A stretch of 64,000 bases of DNA from Craterostigma plantagineum (GCA_027422505.1 JAPQWV010000018.1:18804001-18868000); one strand, 5' to 3'. Positions 24,278 to 36,710 are shown, counted from the first letter of the stretch. Translations and numbers: made by a program. The notes: a model not told the origin generated them from the sequence alone.

Positions 24278-24811
24278 TGTAATATCGGTAAATTTTAATA
24301 CGGGGTTTTAATTTAATTAAATATGTAAAGTTGTGAATTAGGAGGTTAGATAATAGGAAATTTAGTTGCAAAGCCAAAATGGGCATCTTAATCAGCCCGA
24401 AAATACTTTTGAATTTACACAAAGATATCCAAAAATAATAAATATATAGGAACTCATAATGCTGAGCCATATTTGAATTAGTTAGTTGATTATGAATACC
24501 CACACTTTTAAGAAAGATTGGGCCATTCAAATTTTAATAAGGCCCAAAGACTTAGAAAATGCAAGATAAGATAATAACACGTTACTTAGACCTAAGGAAA
24601 AACTAATGTCTAATCAACTCACAAAAATCGATGTGCTCATGTATATCTATTATATGATGAATATTAAGAAAGGAAGAACTTCACTAACGAAAGAACCTTA
24701 AAGCTGAAATGCCAAAAGACTAAACCAAGAACTCAAGGAGTATCATCAAATTCGAACTACACACAAGGAGGTATGCAAAAGCTTTCGTAGTTAAATTAGT
24801 GTACTATGCTT

Positions 24812-24814
<3 letters not shown>

Positions 24815-24861
<47 letters not shown>
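24815..24861. repeat. (TA)n microsatellite
   Basis: Uninterrupted TA run, directly visible. Confidence 0.95.
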
Positions 24862-24863
<2 letters not shown>

Positions 24864-26157
24864 TGTGTGTACTCATAATCTTATGCCGATCAGAGGGGAT
24901 TTGAATTATACTATATGGAGAAAACCCTAGTTGTTTAACGTCAATATGGTTATGAAAGAAACAAGGGTGCTAGTGATGTCGATGGAACATATCTTAGAAC
25001 TATAGCAATACACACGAGTGGTCAGGTGAAGATACTTGCACTTCAGTGATTTTGAATAGGAATAATTCATGGGGGTTTGATTTAGGGTGTAAGACATTCT
25101 GGGTTTAGCATAGTTTTTGAAATTAGTCTTGGTCATATATGAACTTTTGGGTTTATATGAGTTCGGGCGATTTACAATTTCATTAGTATTGATCGATTGA
25201 GGTTAATATAATAAGGTTTCGGCCGATTGAAGAAAATTGTCGCGTTATTTAGAGTTGAAAATAAGGAGGCGATTAAATTGTGTAAGGATCGACCAAAAGT
25301 AGGGCTTTACTAACCTTGATCTAAGACCTAATGATACTCGGCGAAAGTGGATTCCAGTTATGATGAATCGGGCGATCTCGAAACGAACAACACCACTTTC
25401 GCTCGAAACTTAGGGCTAGTTGTACAAGGAATCGGGTGACGTGGGAATTGTTCGGCGATTTAAGGACATGGAATCGGGCGAAACTGGGAAGAGTGACCAA
25501 TCGGACGATTTACTACAACTCGGCGAACGTAGGATGTCATGCACGACAATCGGGCGACTTGTAATCCAAACAATCGGGCGATTCATCGGATGGCAACTTG
25601 GCGAAACTCATGATAGCATATGGTGCAATCGGGCGATTTCAAGGCACAGCGAATCGAGTTATATAATAAACTAAATTATAAGATGAATCGAGCGAAGTTA
25701 AGTTAAACATAAAAAAATCGGGTGTTGACTTAGAATTGACCATAAGTCAGGCGATCTAAGCCAACTTAGAATATTTTTAATAATTTCTATTATTATTATG
25801 TTAGACTGTACAGTTTGAAGGTTCGTGTAAATACTAATAATATTTATCATATTCAGAGGATCGATATATAGGGACTACGCAGGACCTCTTTTTTGACAAT
25901 AGCGGGAGGATAGGTAGGTGGATCATCCATCAACAATACGTGAACACATACGTGATTATGTGCTTTCATGTGATTCGATGATTTTCATGTCTTACGTGAC
26001 TAACGTGTTTTATTTGTTTTACGTACCTTTCATGTGAAATATGTTTTTATGAGATTTCTTGTACATGCATGGCACATGCATATCACGTCAGAACGAGAGG
26101 TGATAACACCATATTAAGACGGTGATGACTTGAGATACTGACGTATGGGGTAGAATG

Positions 26158-26897
26158 TGTTGGCGTAGTTGTTAGGGTTGCTTTATAAAATGGCCGGATA
26201 TTCTCCAGAATCGTGTTTGGAAATTCACTTTCCAAAGACAATATTTGGACTCTTTATCAAGTTGCACAAAATTCGTCTTGGGATAAGACTGGAGATTACT
26301 ATCTTGTGTTTTAATGATTTGAAGTGTCTTTGCTGAAACTGTTTTGCATGTATTTATAATACATGTTGTGTATTTTTGTATATAGACACAACTCCTTAAA
26401 GAAGATGTCTGTTTATTAACAGTTATTACCTTACAGCACAGCCTTTGGGTGAAACCATACATACCCTTTTAGGTGAAAGCGTGCTTTACTTGGGGATGTC
26501 GGCCACAGTCTAACATTCCTGTAACTGTCACCGTGTTAATACAGTCATACAAGCCTTGCTGTATAGTTTCGAAGTTTTAATGCCTAGCAGCCATACAGTC
26601 TTACGGAGTCACGGCCGTGAAGCCTAGGGCGTCAGGCCGTGAACACGGGCAGAAGCCTCGCCAATCCCAGCCCGCAATCGCCACGGCCGTGAAGACCGTG
26701 TTGCAGGTATGTGTCACGGTCGTGACCGCCAGGTATACAGTCGTACAGCTCGTACAGCATTACTTGCCAACACTAGGGGCATAGCCCCCTTGACCCCCGC
26801 ATGGAATTTTGGGCTCCGGAATAAACGCTTTCCGAGCGTGCACTCCGCACCACCTAACTCGTATTCGATTTATTCCCAATTACTAAAATATCCAACA
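26158..26897 (-). mobile_element. Solo LTR with exact 5-bp target duplication
   Basis: On the minus strand it runs from TGTTGGATATTTTAG to CTACGCCAACA, 740 bp, flanked by GAATG on both sides (26153-26157, 26898-26902). It contains the GC-rich phrase GGGGGTCAAGGGGGCTATGC common in plant retrotransposon LTRs. The internal region is gone, presumably by LTR-LTR recombination. Confidence 0.85.
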
Positions 26898-26957
26898 GAA
26901 TGTGGTGATTGTGATTTGTGACTCGTAGCGGAGTCGGGATTGTGATTACGTGGCAGA

Positions 26958-27685
26958 ATGTTTGATGATGCAAGAAAGGAAGATGCGAAGCAACTGTTTG
27001 AGCACAGTTTCGAAGGGCACACTTTGAAAGTTACTGATATCAAAATGGGCTATGGTCGAAGTAATGCAATCATCGTCTCTGCTTCTGAGGATCGAACGTG
27101 CAAGGTTTTATGAATCAGTCCACAGAAATTCTCAATTTACTCTTTCGATTTCTCTTGATTCTAATTTTATATGATTGGGAACGAACGTTGTGTTGTGGCC
27201 CAATCGTGATAAAAATCTGGGATTTTTTCACCAGGTTTGGAGTTTATTTAAAGGGAAGATATTAAGGGATGTCGTCTTTCCCACAATAATCAATTCGATC
27301 TCCCTCGACCCTTCAGAGCACGTGTTCTACGCTGGTGGCAGAGATGGTAAGATTTATATAGTGGGATTAAATGCCCAAGTCAATCCCAGCAGCAGTTATG
27401 GCTTACACATAATCGACGTCTTGTCAGCACAAAGGTCGATAATACTTTTCGATGATGTTTGGATATCTTTCTTGCCCATTTACTCTTTCGTTTTTTTGGC
27501 TCTTTCAAGCATTCTTGTTGCAAAAAAAAAACCGATCTTTAATCTGTGTTTAAACAGCAAAGCAATGACGTGCTTGACCTCTTCCAACGATGGATTCCTA
27601 TTAATCTCTGGTTCAGAAGATGCGATGGTTAGAATATGGGATACTAGAACCAAGAACATTGTTCGTGTTCTTAAACATGGGAAAG
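26958..27685 (+). pseudogene. RID3/IPI3-like WD40 protein gene, exons 1-3 of remnant (5' end missing)
   Basis: The three exons are 26958-27104, 27235-27434 and 27558-27685. They have proper GT-AG introns and consistent phases. They encode HTLKVTDIKMGYG, VSASEDRTCK|VWSLFKGKILRDVVFP, FYAGGRDGKIYI and GSEDAMVRIWDTRTKNIVRV. This is the central WD40 repeat region of plant ROOT INITIATION DEFECTIVE 3, a relative of yeast Ipi3, which acts in pre-rRNA processing. Intron 2 (27435-27557) is 123 bp with no in-frame stop. The first about 170 residues of the protein are absent: upstream is mobile DNA. Exons 4 and 5 are at 39212 and 47740. No lesion is seen inside these three exons. Confidence 0.8.
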
Positions 27686-28614
27686 GTAATAATTCAAAGG
27701 TTTCTTTACAAGAGATGAAACTTGTGAACCAATTAGGACTTGTACGTTTCGAAAGTTGTTAATATCTTTGGGTGTGTTGACTTCGGTCAAATAATCATAT
27801 ACTTATTAAAAGTAAAATGGTTGACCTCTCATACCCCTATAGCCAATCGATGTGTGACACGTCAGCGCTCAAAAGTACAATGGCCATTTTGGGTCCGAGG
27901 ATAGTGGAATTTACATTAATCTTGATTTTTTATTAGACGCAATTATGTACACTCATTATTGTCCATGGATATGATGCGACTTTTCGTTTTTCGTGTATAA
28001 TTTAATGTACATTAAGATCCATTTTACCTTTTCATCTCCCAACATACAACTACGCACCTCATCCTAATTTACCTTTTATATATATACTAATAATTGATAA
28101 TAACGGCACCATGTAATTCAACTCACACACGGGGCTAAAATGATCATTATTTTTACTACTTTTATAATACCATAAAAATCCTCATATAACTGATGACGTG
28201 ACGATGTTGTTCCTAGGAGAAATCGCTCCGGTGAGCGCTCTGATTCGATTTCTTACTTGCACTGTAGTGATTATATTTGTTTCTTTCACAGCTTTGGTGG
28301 ACCGTCGCCAGCAGACGCTATTGCTTCCAATGTCGGTAGTGATTTTCCAGCGTCTTCAGCTGAGAATATTATGTAGAATTTATTTTGATGATAAGTGCAA
28401 ATTTCTTTCTTTTTTCTGTTTCTTTATACTATTTAGTCATCCCCCTTCGTCATTTTTGCTTCCCTTCGTTTCGTTTCATGGCGTTTTCCTGGTATAGATG
28501 GATGTAGGCGACAATCATGGGTTGTTTTACCTCGATTTTCAGTCCTGAAGATGTGGTGATTGAGTTTTTTGCAGCCTAAATTTCTCATTACATTTTTATT
28601 CGAATATTTTTCAG

Positions 28615-29175
28615 GAGCTTCGAGCGACATTGGAACTAAACCGCACGAGTCCTCGCACTGCGTAGCTTTTATGTAACAATAGCAGTATGTAATGTCAAAG
28701 GCGGGAAAAAGGTCAGGGAAACGATATGAATAGAGATCCCCCGAAGCTAAAATCGACGTCATGGAGCTCGACCTCAGTTCTTCGGCATCTGTAAGAAAAT
28801 TTGCATAAGAGTATAACTCCTTAGGGCTACCTCTTCACATTCTCATGTGAGTAATAAAGATGATTGAGCTTAAAAAATGAGGTTTCCATACCTTATTAAT
28901 CTTGCATTATATGCTTTTGTTTATTTATTTGAAAAAAGTAATAACGCGGGTGTTATGGCTCCTCCATTCACACTCTCTCGAGACAACGTCGAACTGTAGT
29001 TTGCAACTAATCATCTCGGTAAGTTTGTCATATTATTCAGCCTCATATAAGCTCACGTAATAAAATGTCTCTGCTCTACTCTTCTATTCTATGTTTTTTC
29101 AGGTCATTTTCTTCTGATCGAACTTCTGCTCGAAAACATGAAGGCCACCGCTCAGGAGAACGGAGTGGATGGTAA
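28615..29175 (+). pseudogene. Captured fragment of a short-chain dehydrogenase gene (TIC32-like)
   Basis: There are three exons with intact splice sites and phases: 28615-28846, 28939-29018 and 29103-about 29175. They encode the SDR landmarks ASSDIGT (the TGxxxGIG cofactor region, here altered), DVMELDLSSSASVRKFA, LPLHILINNAGVMAPPFTLS and FATNHLGHFLLIELLLENM. These match the NADPH-binding half of TIC32-type dehydrogenases. There are in-frame stops after KFA and after DNVEL, and the first part of exon 1 is scrambled. Homology stops after about 29175, before the catalytic YxxxK motif. Retained introns show genomic capture, not reverse transcription. Confidence 0.7.
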
Positions 29176-30264
29176 GGTCGTGTACGCCGGATTGGGCTTC
29201 GTGATCTCGCGTCCATGTGATCCCTTCCGTTGCCATCCATCTTCGCCCGAAAAGAGCTTCACTCGCGCCGGTGGAGGAGTTTACAACTTATGGGTCGTTT
29301 ATGGTTTAGTCTTTTAACTTATGATTTACTTCAAGAATAGCTATGTCGCCTTTGGGTTCTTTCTTTGGATCTTTTTTTCATTCCTATCCGTTTTTTATAT
29401 TTAAAAAAAACACGGATTCATGGAGGTTTATCAAGGCCGAAAAACCTGGAGAAAAACACCTTGATGCTGCGAGTCGATAAAATCCGAAGCTGAAAATGAG
29501 CCACCTTACAATTCATGTTATATCATGTCCTGTCTATCTAAATTGCTTTTATCTATGCAGGGCAAGGATTGTATTTAATCCCCAGGATGTGAAGAATGTT
29601 CAGCAAAGGAAATCTTCGGCGAAGGCCAACGTAGATTGGCCAACATATTTTCCAACAAGGTATTCTTTTATCAGATCTCCTCCTTGCACATGATAAATCG
29701 AACCAACATTATATTTTCATTCCTCTCGATTTTGAATATTACCTACTATATCAGATTCTTAAGTGATATGTGGAATCCCTAATATTTTGATTCAATTGTT
29801 TTTTATTCATTAACTGTGATTCAATCCATTTAGAATTTGAAACCCTTATTTCCCAGGCTGATGATTCGAAACTAAACGACCAAGGTGAAAACATATAGAA
29901 GTAGATTTCTGCATTGAACCTTCCGCTTGATAAGATGAAGGTTCGAAAGGGACGACGGGCGATGATGCCATTCCGCTATATCTAACTCGATCATTTCGAT
30001 CTTTTTTCACCGACTAAAAGGGTAATGCCATCTAATTCCAATTCACCTTTAAATGTGATCGCTTTTGTGATCGATCGCATCATTAATTCATGATTTGCCT
30101 TTGCTATATTTGTCGATGACTAAATCGTAATGGAACAATTAAATTCTGATTGTTCATTATTCTCTTTTTGCGCGAAACCTGAATTTGTGGATGACTAAAT
30201 CGTACCGTTGTGCTGATGTTCGTTAAATGTTATCATTGCGAGTCCTGCAAGATGAGATTTTATT
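29176..30264 (+). other. Helitron interior, possible further captured exons, unrecognised
   Basis: An acceptor-like TATGCAG at about 29561 is followed by an open stretch encoding RIVFNPQDVKNVQQ. The piece around 29200-29280 is GC-richer than its surroundings. Both look like captured exons, but I do not recognise the source gene. Confidence 0.3.
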
Positions 30265-31803
30265 TTATTGATGTTGCATGTCTTTACCTCCCTGCGTATC
30301 ACTTCTTGGTGTTTGAATCATAACACTATATTTAATGTGAAGTTTGATCAATATATGTGACAATAATGGTGTGTTTCTGCGAGCAGTCATACGTCGATGA
30401 AGTTGCAGTAGTGCAACTTACAGCGATAATTTCAGCAATTCAGTAGTGCAAAACAACCGTCGTGCGAATTGGACGCTTACGGTCTCGCTCTTGCAATTTC
30501 AATTACGAGTTACTTATCCATAATGCACTACCGAATTGCACACTACTGACCAGTTTCTTAGAAATTAAAACAGTTATTAATTATTATACCGATCGAACAA
30601 ATTACCGTTTCTCATTTTTCAAATGTTATTGTTCAAATCGGGAAAACATTGTAAATATTGTTAACTGAATAAATGTTAGCCGTAATGCACTACTGAATTA
30701 TACACTACCGAATTGTACACTACTGAATAGAATGAACTTTTGCATACTGCACTACCGAATTACACACTACTGACCATTTTACTGTGGTTGTCCCTTTTAT
30801 CTTACGTGAAAACAACCCACCACTCTTTCAATCAATAGTTTTCCATTTTATCTTATGAGTATTATGTAAATATTGATAACGGATAAATGTTAGCCATAAT
30901 GCACTACTGAACTATACACTACCGAATTATACACTACTGAATAGGTTGAAGTTTTGCATACTGCACTACCGAATTGTGAGTATTATGTAAATATTGTTAA
31001 CTGAATAAATGTTAGCCGTAATGCACTACTGAACTATACACCACCAAATTATACACTACTCAATAGGTTGAAGTTTTGCATACTGCACTACCGAATTACA
31101 CACTACTGACCATTTTATTGTGGTTATCCCTTTTATCTTATGTGAAAACAACCTACCACTCTTTTAATCAATAGTTTTCCGTTTGTCAAACATTCTTTTG
31201 CGGATTATGAACTTATTCATGGATCAGATTTCCAGCACTTTATTTGGCTAACTTATATCTCATTATTAGAAATTGAATCGTTGTATTTGTATGAGTTCAT
31301 CCAGCCGTTAAAATTCGTGCATAACTACCTAAATAATTATTGTAGAAATGAATTTGTTCTCAGCGGGATGGTGGCAGAGAAGCCGTTAGGCTTCCAGTTC
31401 TTCATTAATTGATGCACTAATTTTTTCATTTGGAAACTTTTCAGCATCTGATTGATCGTATTAGCTTCTCTTCATTAATAATTTCATATGGACGTGTTTG
31501 TAGAGGTAACATTATTGTTGTCCAATCTATGTAGGTTACCTTTGAATCTCCTTCCTCTTGGCCAAGAATACAAACTTTACGAAGTTGTAAGTCAGTGATT
31601 GGCGTAGGAATGAAGTCTTGCGTTTGTGTTTGGTGTTTATATTATGTGGTTTGTTTGATGGATTGCGTTTGCTGTATGAGTTGGTTCGATGGAACTCTCA
31701 TTAAGTACTAAATAATGGCTTTGCTTATCAGAATTGGTATGTTCCACATACGAAAAACCACCGCTTCTCTGAGATCTTTAACAATCTCATCTCTCTCTCT
31801 CTC

Positions 31804-31838
<35 letters not shown>

Positions 31839-32496
31839 TATATGATTGTTGTTTAGGAAAAAGATCCCATGGCTGCTGCACGTTCCGTGAACCACTGCTG
31901 CTGGGAGTGGAGGTTATCCCAAAGCAGATCCGTCCGAAAACGCCTCTTAAGCTTGGGGTTAGTGCATATGTTAAAATGCCATGTTTTCTCTGGGCTGCTT
32001 CAGATTTGCTTCGTCCAGTAGCACCAGAGTGTTTACATAATAAAGATATGTTTTTTTTCTTAGCTGGATATCCAATTTCTTTTTCCCTTTCGATTTTATT
32101 AGTATTATGCTAGAAGAAATTGATTGATAGTTGATATAAGTTCTATAGAACGTCAACGATCAATTTAGGGGGAGAAAGGGATGGGTTTTATATCAGGAAT
32201 GGTGATGAGGATGTTGTTTGGGATCGCTCTGATGGCGGGCTTGAAGCGTATGATGATCTACGAAGTAGCAAACATATGGCCGTGGTATTTCACCGCTGTT
32301 TGTTTATCAATTTTGTGTTGATGATTTTGTGTGCTACAATTGAATTGATTGGTTGGGTTTTTTGTTCGTTAATTTTTTAATCGTCGAGTTATTTGGTGCT
32401 ACTGTGGACAAGCTATTGATATAAAGCTATTTTGCTCACTGAGTAGGGATGACTTGAAGAAAGTATGAGGTGAGAACTTCTCTGAGTGGATATCGT
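30265..32496 (+). repeat. Helitron internal repeat unit 1 of 3
   Basis: Starts TTATTGATGTTGCATGTC and ends GAGTGGATATCG. It includes runs of a short CACTAC(T/C)GAATT motif (30520-31110), with one extra partial motif cluster not in the other units, and a (TA)n run at about 31806-31838. Confidence 0.9.
32181..32496 (+). pseudogene. Captured CLB1/SYT-type gene exons, unit 1
   Basis: Exon 1 from ATG 32181 encodes MGFISGMVMRMLFGIALMA, the membrane-anchoring N-terminus typical of plant CLB1 (NTMC2T4/SYT7) proteins with SMP and C2 domains. Exon 2 from 32412 encodes AIDIKLFCSLSRDDLKKV. In this unit the intron acceptor is damaged (ACAA instead of ACAG), exon 2 has an in-frame TGA, and the end of exon 1 is frameshifted. 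Confidence 0.65.
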
Positions 32497-34618
32497 TATT
32501 GATGTTGCATGTCTTTTCCTCCCTGCACTTCGTGTTTGAATCCTAACACTGTATTTGACGTGAAGTTTTGATCAATATAAGGGACAATAATGGTGTGTTT
32601 CTGCGAGCAGTCATACGTCGATGAAGCAGCAGTAGTGCAACTTATAGCGATAATTTCAGCAATTCAGTTGTGCAAAACAGCCGTCGTGCGAATTGGACGC
32701 TTACGGTCTCGCTCTTGCAATTTCAATCCTTACGAGTTACTTATCCAGAATGCAGTACCGAATTGCACACTACTGACAATTTTCTTAGATATTAAAACAT
32801 TTATTAATTATTATACCGATCGAACAAATTACCGCTTCTCATTTTTCAAATGTTATTGTTAAAATCGGGAAAACATTGTAAATATTGTTAACTGAATAAA
32901 TGTTAGCCGTAATCCACTACTGAATTATACACTACCGAATTGTACACTAATGAATAGGATGAACTTTTGGATACTGCACTACCGGATTACACACTACTGA
33001 CCATTTTATTGTGGTTGTCCCTTTTATCTTACCTGAAAACAACCCACCACTCTTTCAATCAATAGTTTTCCATTTTATCTTATGAGTATTATGTAAATAT
33101 TGTTAACTGAATAAATGTTAGCCGTAATGCACTACTGAACTATACACTACCGAATTATACACTACTGAATAAGTTGAAGTTTTGCATACTGTACTACCGA
33201 ATTACACACTACTGACCATTTTATTGTGGTTGTCCCTTTTATCTTACGTGAAAACAACCTACCATTCTTTTAATCAATAGTTTTCCAATTTATCTTATGA
33301 GTATATGATTATTGTCAAACATTTTTTGCGGATTATGAACTTATTCATGGATCAGATTTCCAGCGCTTTATTTGGATAACGTATATCTCATTATTAGAAA
33401 TTGAATCGTTGTATTTGTATGAGTTCATCCAGCCGTTAAAATTCCGTGCCTAACTACCTAATTAGTTATTGTAGAAATGCAGTTGTTCTCATGGGGGATG
33501 GTGGCAGAGAAACCGTTAGGCTTCCAGTTCTTCATTAATTGATGCACTAATTTTTTCATTTGGAAACTTTTCAGCATGGGATTGATCTTATTAGCTTCTC
33601 TTCATTAATAGTTTCATATGGACGTGTTTGTAGAGGTAACATTTATTGTTGTCCAATCTATGTAGGTTACCTTTGAATCTCCTTCCTCTCGGCCAAGAAT
33701 ACAAACTTTACGAAGTTGTAAGTCAGTGATTGGCGTAGGAATGAAGTCTTGCGTTTGTGTTTGGTGTTTATATTATGTGGTTTTTTGATGGATTGCGTTT
33801 GCTGTGTGGGTTGGTTTGATGGAACTCTCATTAAGTACTAAATAATGGCTTTGCTGATCATAATTGTTATGTTCCACAAATGCAAAACCACCGCTGCTCT
33901 GAGATCTTTAACAATCTCAACTCTCTCTCTCTCTTATATATATAGATATATATATACTATATGATTGTTGTTTAGGAAAAAGATCCCATGACTGCTGCAC
34001 GTTCCGTGAAACCACTGCTGCTGGGAGTGAAGAGGTTATCCCAAAGCAGATCAGTCCGAAAACGCCTCTTGAGCTTGGGGTTAGTGCGTATATTAAAATG
34101 CCATGATTTCTCTGGGCTGCTTCAGATTTGCTTCGTCAGTAGCACCAGAGTGTTTACATAATAAAGATATATTTTTTTTTCTTAGCTGGATGTTCAGTTT
34201 CTTTTTCCCTTTCGATATTATTAGTATTATGCTGGAAGAAATTGATTGATAGTTGATGTAAGTTCTATAGAATGTCAGCAATCAATTTAGTGGGAGAAAA
34301 GGATGGGTTTGATATCAGGAATGGTGATGAGGATGTTGTTTGGGATCGCTCTGATGGAGGGTTGGAAGCGTATGATGATCTACGAAGTAGCAAACATGTG
34401 ACCAAGGTATTTCACCCTTGTTTTGTTTATCAATTTTGTGTTGATGATTTTGTGTGCTACAACTGAATTGATTGTTTGGGTTTTTTGTTCGTTAATTTTT
34501 TAATCGTCGAGTTATTTGGTGCGAATGTGGACAGGCTATTGATATTAAGCTATTTTGCTCACTGAGTAGGGATGACTCGGAGAAAGTCTGAGGTGAGAAC
34601 TTCTCTGAGTGGATATCG
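32497..34618 (+). repeat. Helitron internal repeat unit 2 of 3
   Basis: About 2122 bp, same order of motifs and exons as unit 1. The junction with unit 1 is GGATATCG|TTATTGATG. Confidence 0.92.
34303..34618 (+). pseudogene. Captured CLB1/SYT-type gene exons, unit 2
   Basis: Exon 1 is 34303-34406 (MGLISGMVMRMLFGIALM) with donor GTATTTC, and exon 2 begins at 34535 after ACAG (AIDIKLFCSLSRDD, then KV and a TGA). The correct frame for RSSKHVTK and AIDIKLF is shifted relative to the start, a defect shared by all three units. Confidence 0.65.
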
Positions 34619-36710
34619 TTATTGATGTTGCATGTCTTTACCTCCCTGCGTATCACTTCTTGGTGTTTGAATCCTAACACTATATTTAACGTGAAGTTTG
34701 ATCAATATATGGGACAATAATGGTGTGTTTCTGCGAGCAGTCATACGTCGATGAAGCTGAAGTAGTGCAATTTACAGCGATAATTTCAGCAATTCAGTTG
34801 TGCAAAACAGTCGTCGTGCGAATTGGACGCTTACGGTCTCGCTCTTGTAATTTCAATACTTATCCATAATGCACTACCGAATTGCACACTACTGACCATT
34901 TTCTTAGATATTAAAACAGTTATTACCGATCGAACAAATTACCGTTTCTCATTTTTCAAATGTTATTGTTCAAATCGGGAAAACATTGTAAATATTGTTA
35001 ACTGAATAAATGTTAGACGTAATGCACTACTGAGTTATACACTACCGAATTGTACACTACTGAATAGGATGAACTTTTGCATACTGCACTACCGAATTAC
35101 ACACTACTGACCATTTTACTGTGGTTGTCCCTTTTATCTTACGTGAAAATAACCCACCACTCTTTCAATCAATAGTTTTCCATTTTATCTTTTGAGTATT
35201 ATGTAAATGCTGTTAACTGAATAAATGTTAGCCGTAATGCACTACTGAATTATACACTACCGAATTATTCACTACTGAACAGATTGAAGTTTTGCATACT
35301 GCACTACCGAATTACACACTACTGACCACTTTTGTGGTTGTCCCTTTTATCATACGTGAAAATAACCTACTACTCTTTTAATCAATAGTTTTCCATTTTA
35401 TCTTATGAGTATATGATTATTGTCAAACATTTTTTGCGGATTATGAACTTATTCATGGATCAGATTTCCAGTGCTTTATTTGGATAACGTATATCTCATT
35501 ATTAGAAATTGAATCGTTGTATTTGTATGAGTTCATCCAGCCGTTAAAATTCCGTGCATAACTACCTAATAATTATTGTAGAAATGAATTTGTTCTCAGG
35601 GGGGATGGTGGCAGAGAAACCGTTAGGCTTCCAGTTCTTCATTAATTGATGCACTAATTTTTTCATTTGGAAACTTTTCAGCATCGGATTGATCGTATTA
35701 GCTTCTCTGCATTAATAGTTTCATATGGACGTGTTTGTAGAGGTAACATTTATTGTTGTCCAATCTATGTAGGTTACCTTTGAATCTCCTTCCTCTCGGC
35801 CAAGAATACAAACTTTACGAAGTTGTAAGTCAGTGATTGGCGTAGGAATGAAGTCTTGTGTTTGTGTTTGGTGTTTATATCATGTGGTTTGTTTGATGGA
35901 TTGCGTTTGCTGTGTGGGTTGGTTTGATGGAACTCTCATTAAGTACTAGATAATGGCTTTGCTGATCAGAATTGGTATGTTCCACATACGAAAAACCACC
36001 GCTTCTCTGAGATCTTTAACAATCTCAACTCTCTCCCTCTATATATATGTATATATATATACACTATATGATTGTTGTTTAGGAAAAAGATCTCATGGCT
36101 GCTGCACGTTCCGTGAAACCACTGCTGCTGGGAGTGAAGAGGTTATCCCAAAGCAGATCCGTTCGGAAACGCCTCTTGAGCTTGGGGTTAGTGTGTATAT
36201 TAAAATGCCATGTTTTCTCTGGGCTACTTCATATTTGCTTCGTCCAGTAGCACCAGAGTGTTTACATAATAAAGATATATATTTTTTTTCTTAGCTTGAT
36301 GTTCAGTTTCTTTTTCCCTTTCGATATTATTAGTATTATGCTGGAAGAAATTGATTGATAGTTGATGTAAGTTCTATAGAACGTCAGTCAATTTAGGGGG
36401 AGAAAAGGACGGGTTTGATATCAGGAATGGTGATGAGGATGTTGTTTGGGATCGCTCTGATGGCGGGTTGGAAGCGTATGATGATCTACGAAGTAGCAAA
36501 CATATGGCCAAGGTATTTCACCCCTGTTTTGTTTATCAATTTTGTGTGCTACAATGGAATTGATTGGTTGGGTTTTTTGTTCGTTAATTTTTTAATCGTC
36601 GAGTTATTTGGTGCTACTGTGGACAGGCTATTGATATTAAGCTATTTTGCTCATTGAGTAGGGATGACTTGAAGAAAGTCTGAGGTGAGAACTTCTCTGA
36701 GTGGATATCG
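34619..36710 (+). repeat. Helitron internal repeat unit 3 of 3
   Basis: About 2092 bp. Its right edge GGATATCG is followed by TTTCCAGTTTCAG, which continues the captured exon (ISFPV), so this unit holds the original junction. Confidence 0.92.
36083..36187 (+). pseudogene. Small exon-like ORF repeated in all three units, unrecognised
   Basis: After an acceptor-like TTGTTTAG an ATG at 36095 opens MAAARSVKPLLLGVKRLSQS, followed by RSVRKRLLSLG. Matching copies lie at about 31870 and 33988. Units 2 and 3 keep the frame open; unit 1 has single-base losses. The peptide is rich in Arg/Ser with no acidic residue, like an organelle-targeting leader, but I do not recognise the gene. It may be a captured exon. 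Confidence 0.35.

Larger units (their letters stand above)
24278..26957 (+). mobile_element. Gypsy-LTR-like segment with repeated ATCGGGCGA motif
   Basis: It begins TGTAATATCGGTAAATTTTA, which resembles chromovirus-type LTR starts and the LTR at 60654 (TGTCAGGAATCGAAATTTCC). From 25320 to 25740 the motif ATCGGGCGA or a close variant recurs roughly every 20-60 bases. There is a (TA)n run at 24815-24861. Later text (ATACGTGATTATGTGCTTT, CATGTGATTCGATG) recalls the second half of the LTR at 52734. It interrupts a Sirevirus gag on the left and meets the RID3-like gene on the right. No matching second LTR or target duplication was found, so ends are uncertain. A solo LTR is inserted at 26158-26897. 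Confidence 0.45.

Noticed and set aside
26461..26921. Small ORF with GC-rich text near 26709
   Set aside because: It lies inside the solo LTR and has no domain.
27175..27762. Continuous 195-codon frame through the WD40 region
   Set aside because: It reads through intron 2, which happens to be 123 bp without stops, and starts inside intron 1. The spliced exons match the family; the unspliced frame does not.
28198..28497. ORF rich in Phe/Leu at the left of the Helitron
   Set aside because: Low-complexity T-rich translation; a possible captured exon at 28292-28375 could not be identified.
30520..35330. CRISPR-like array
   Set aside because: The repeats are short, irregular and lack unique spacers, and the DNA is plant nuclear.
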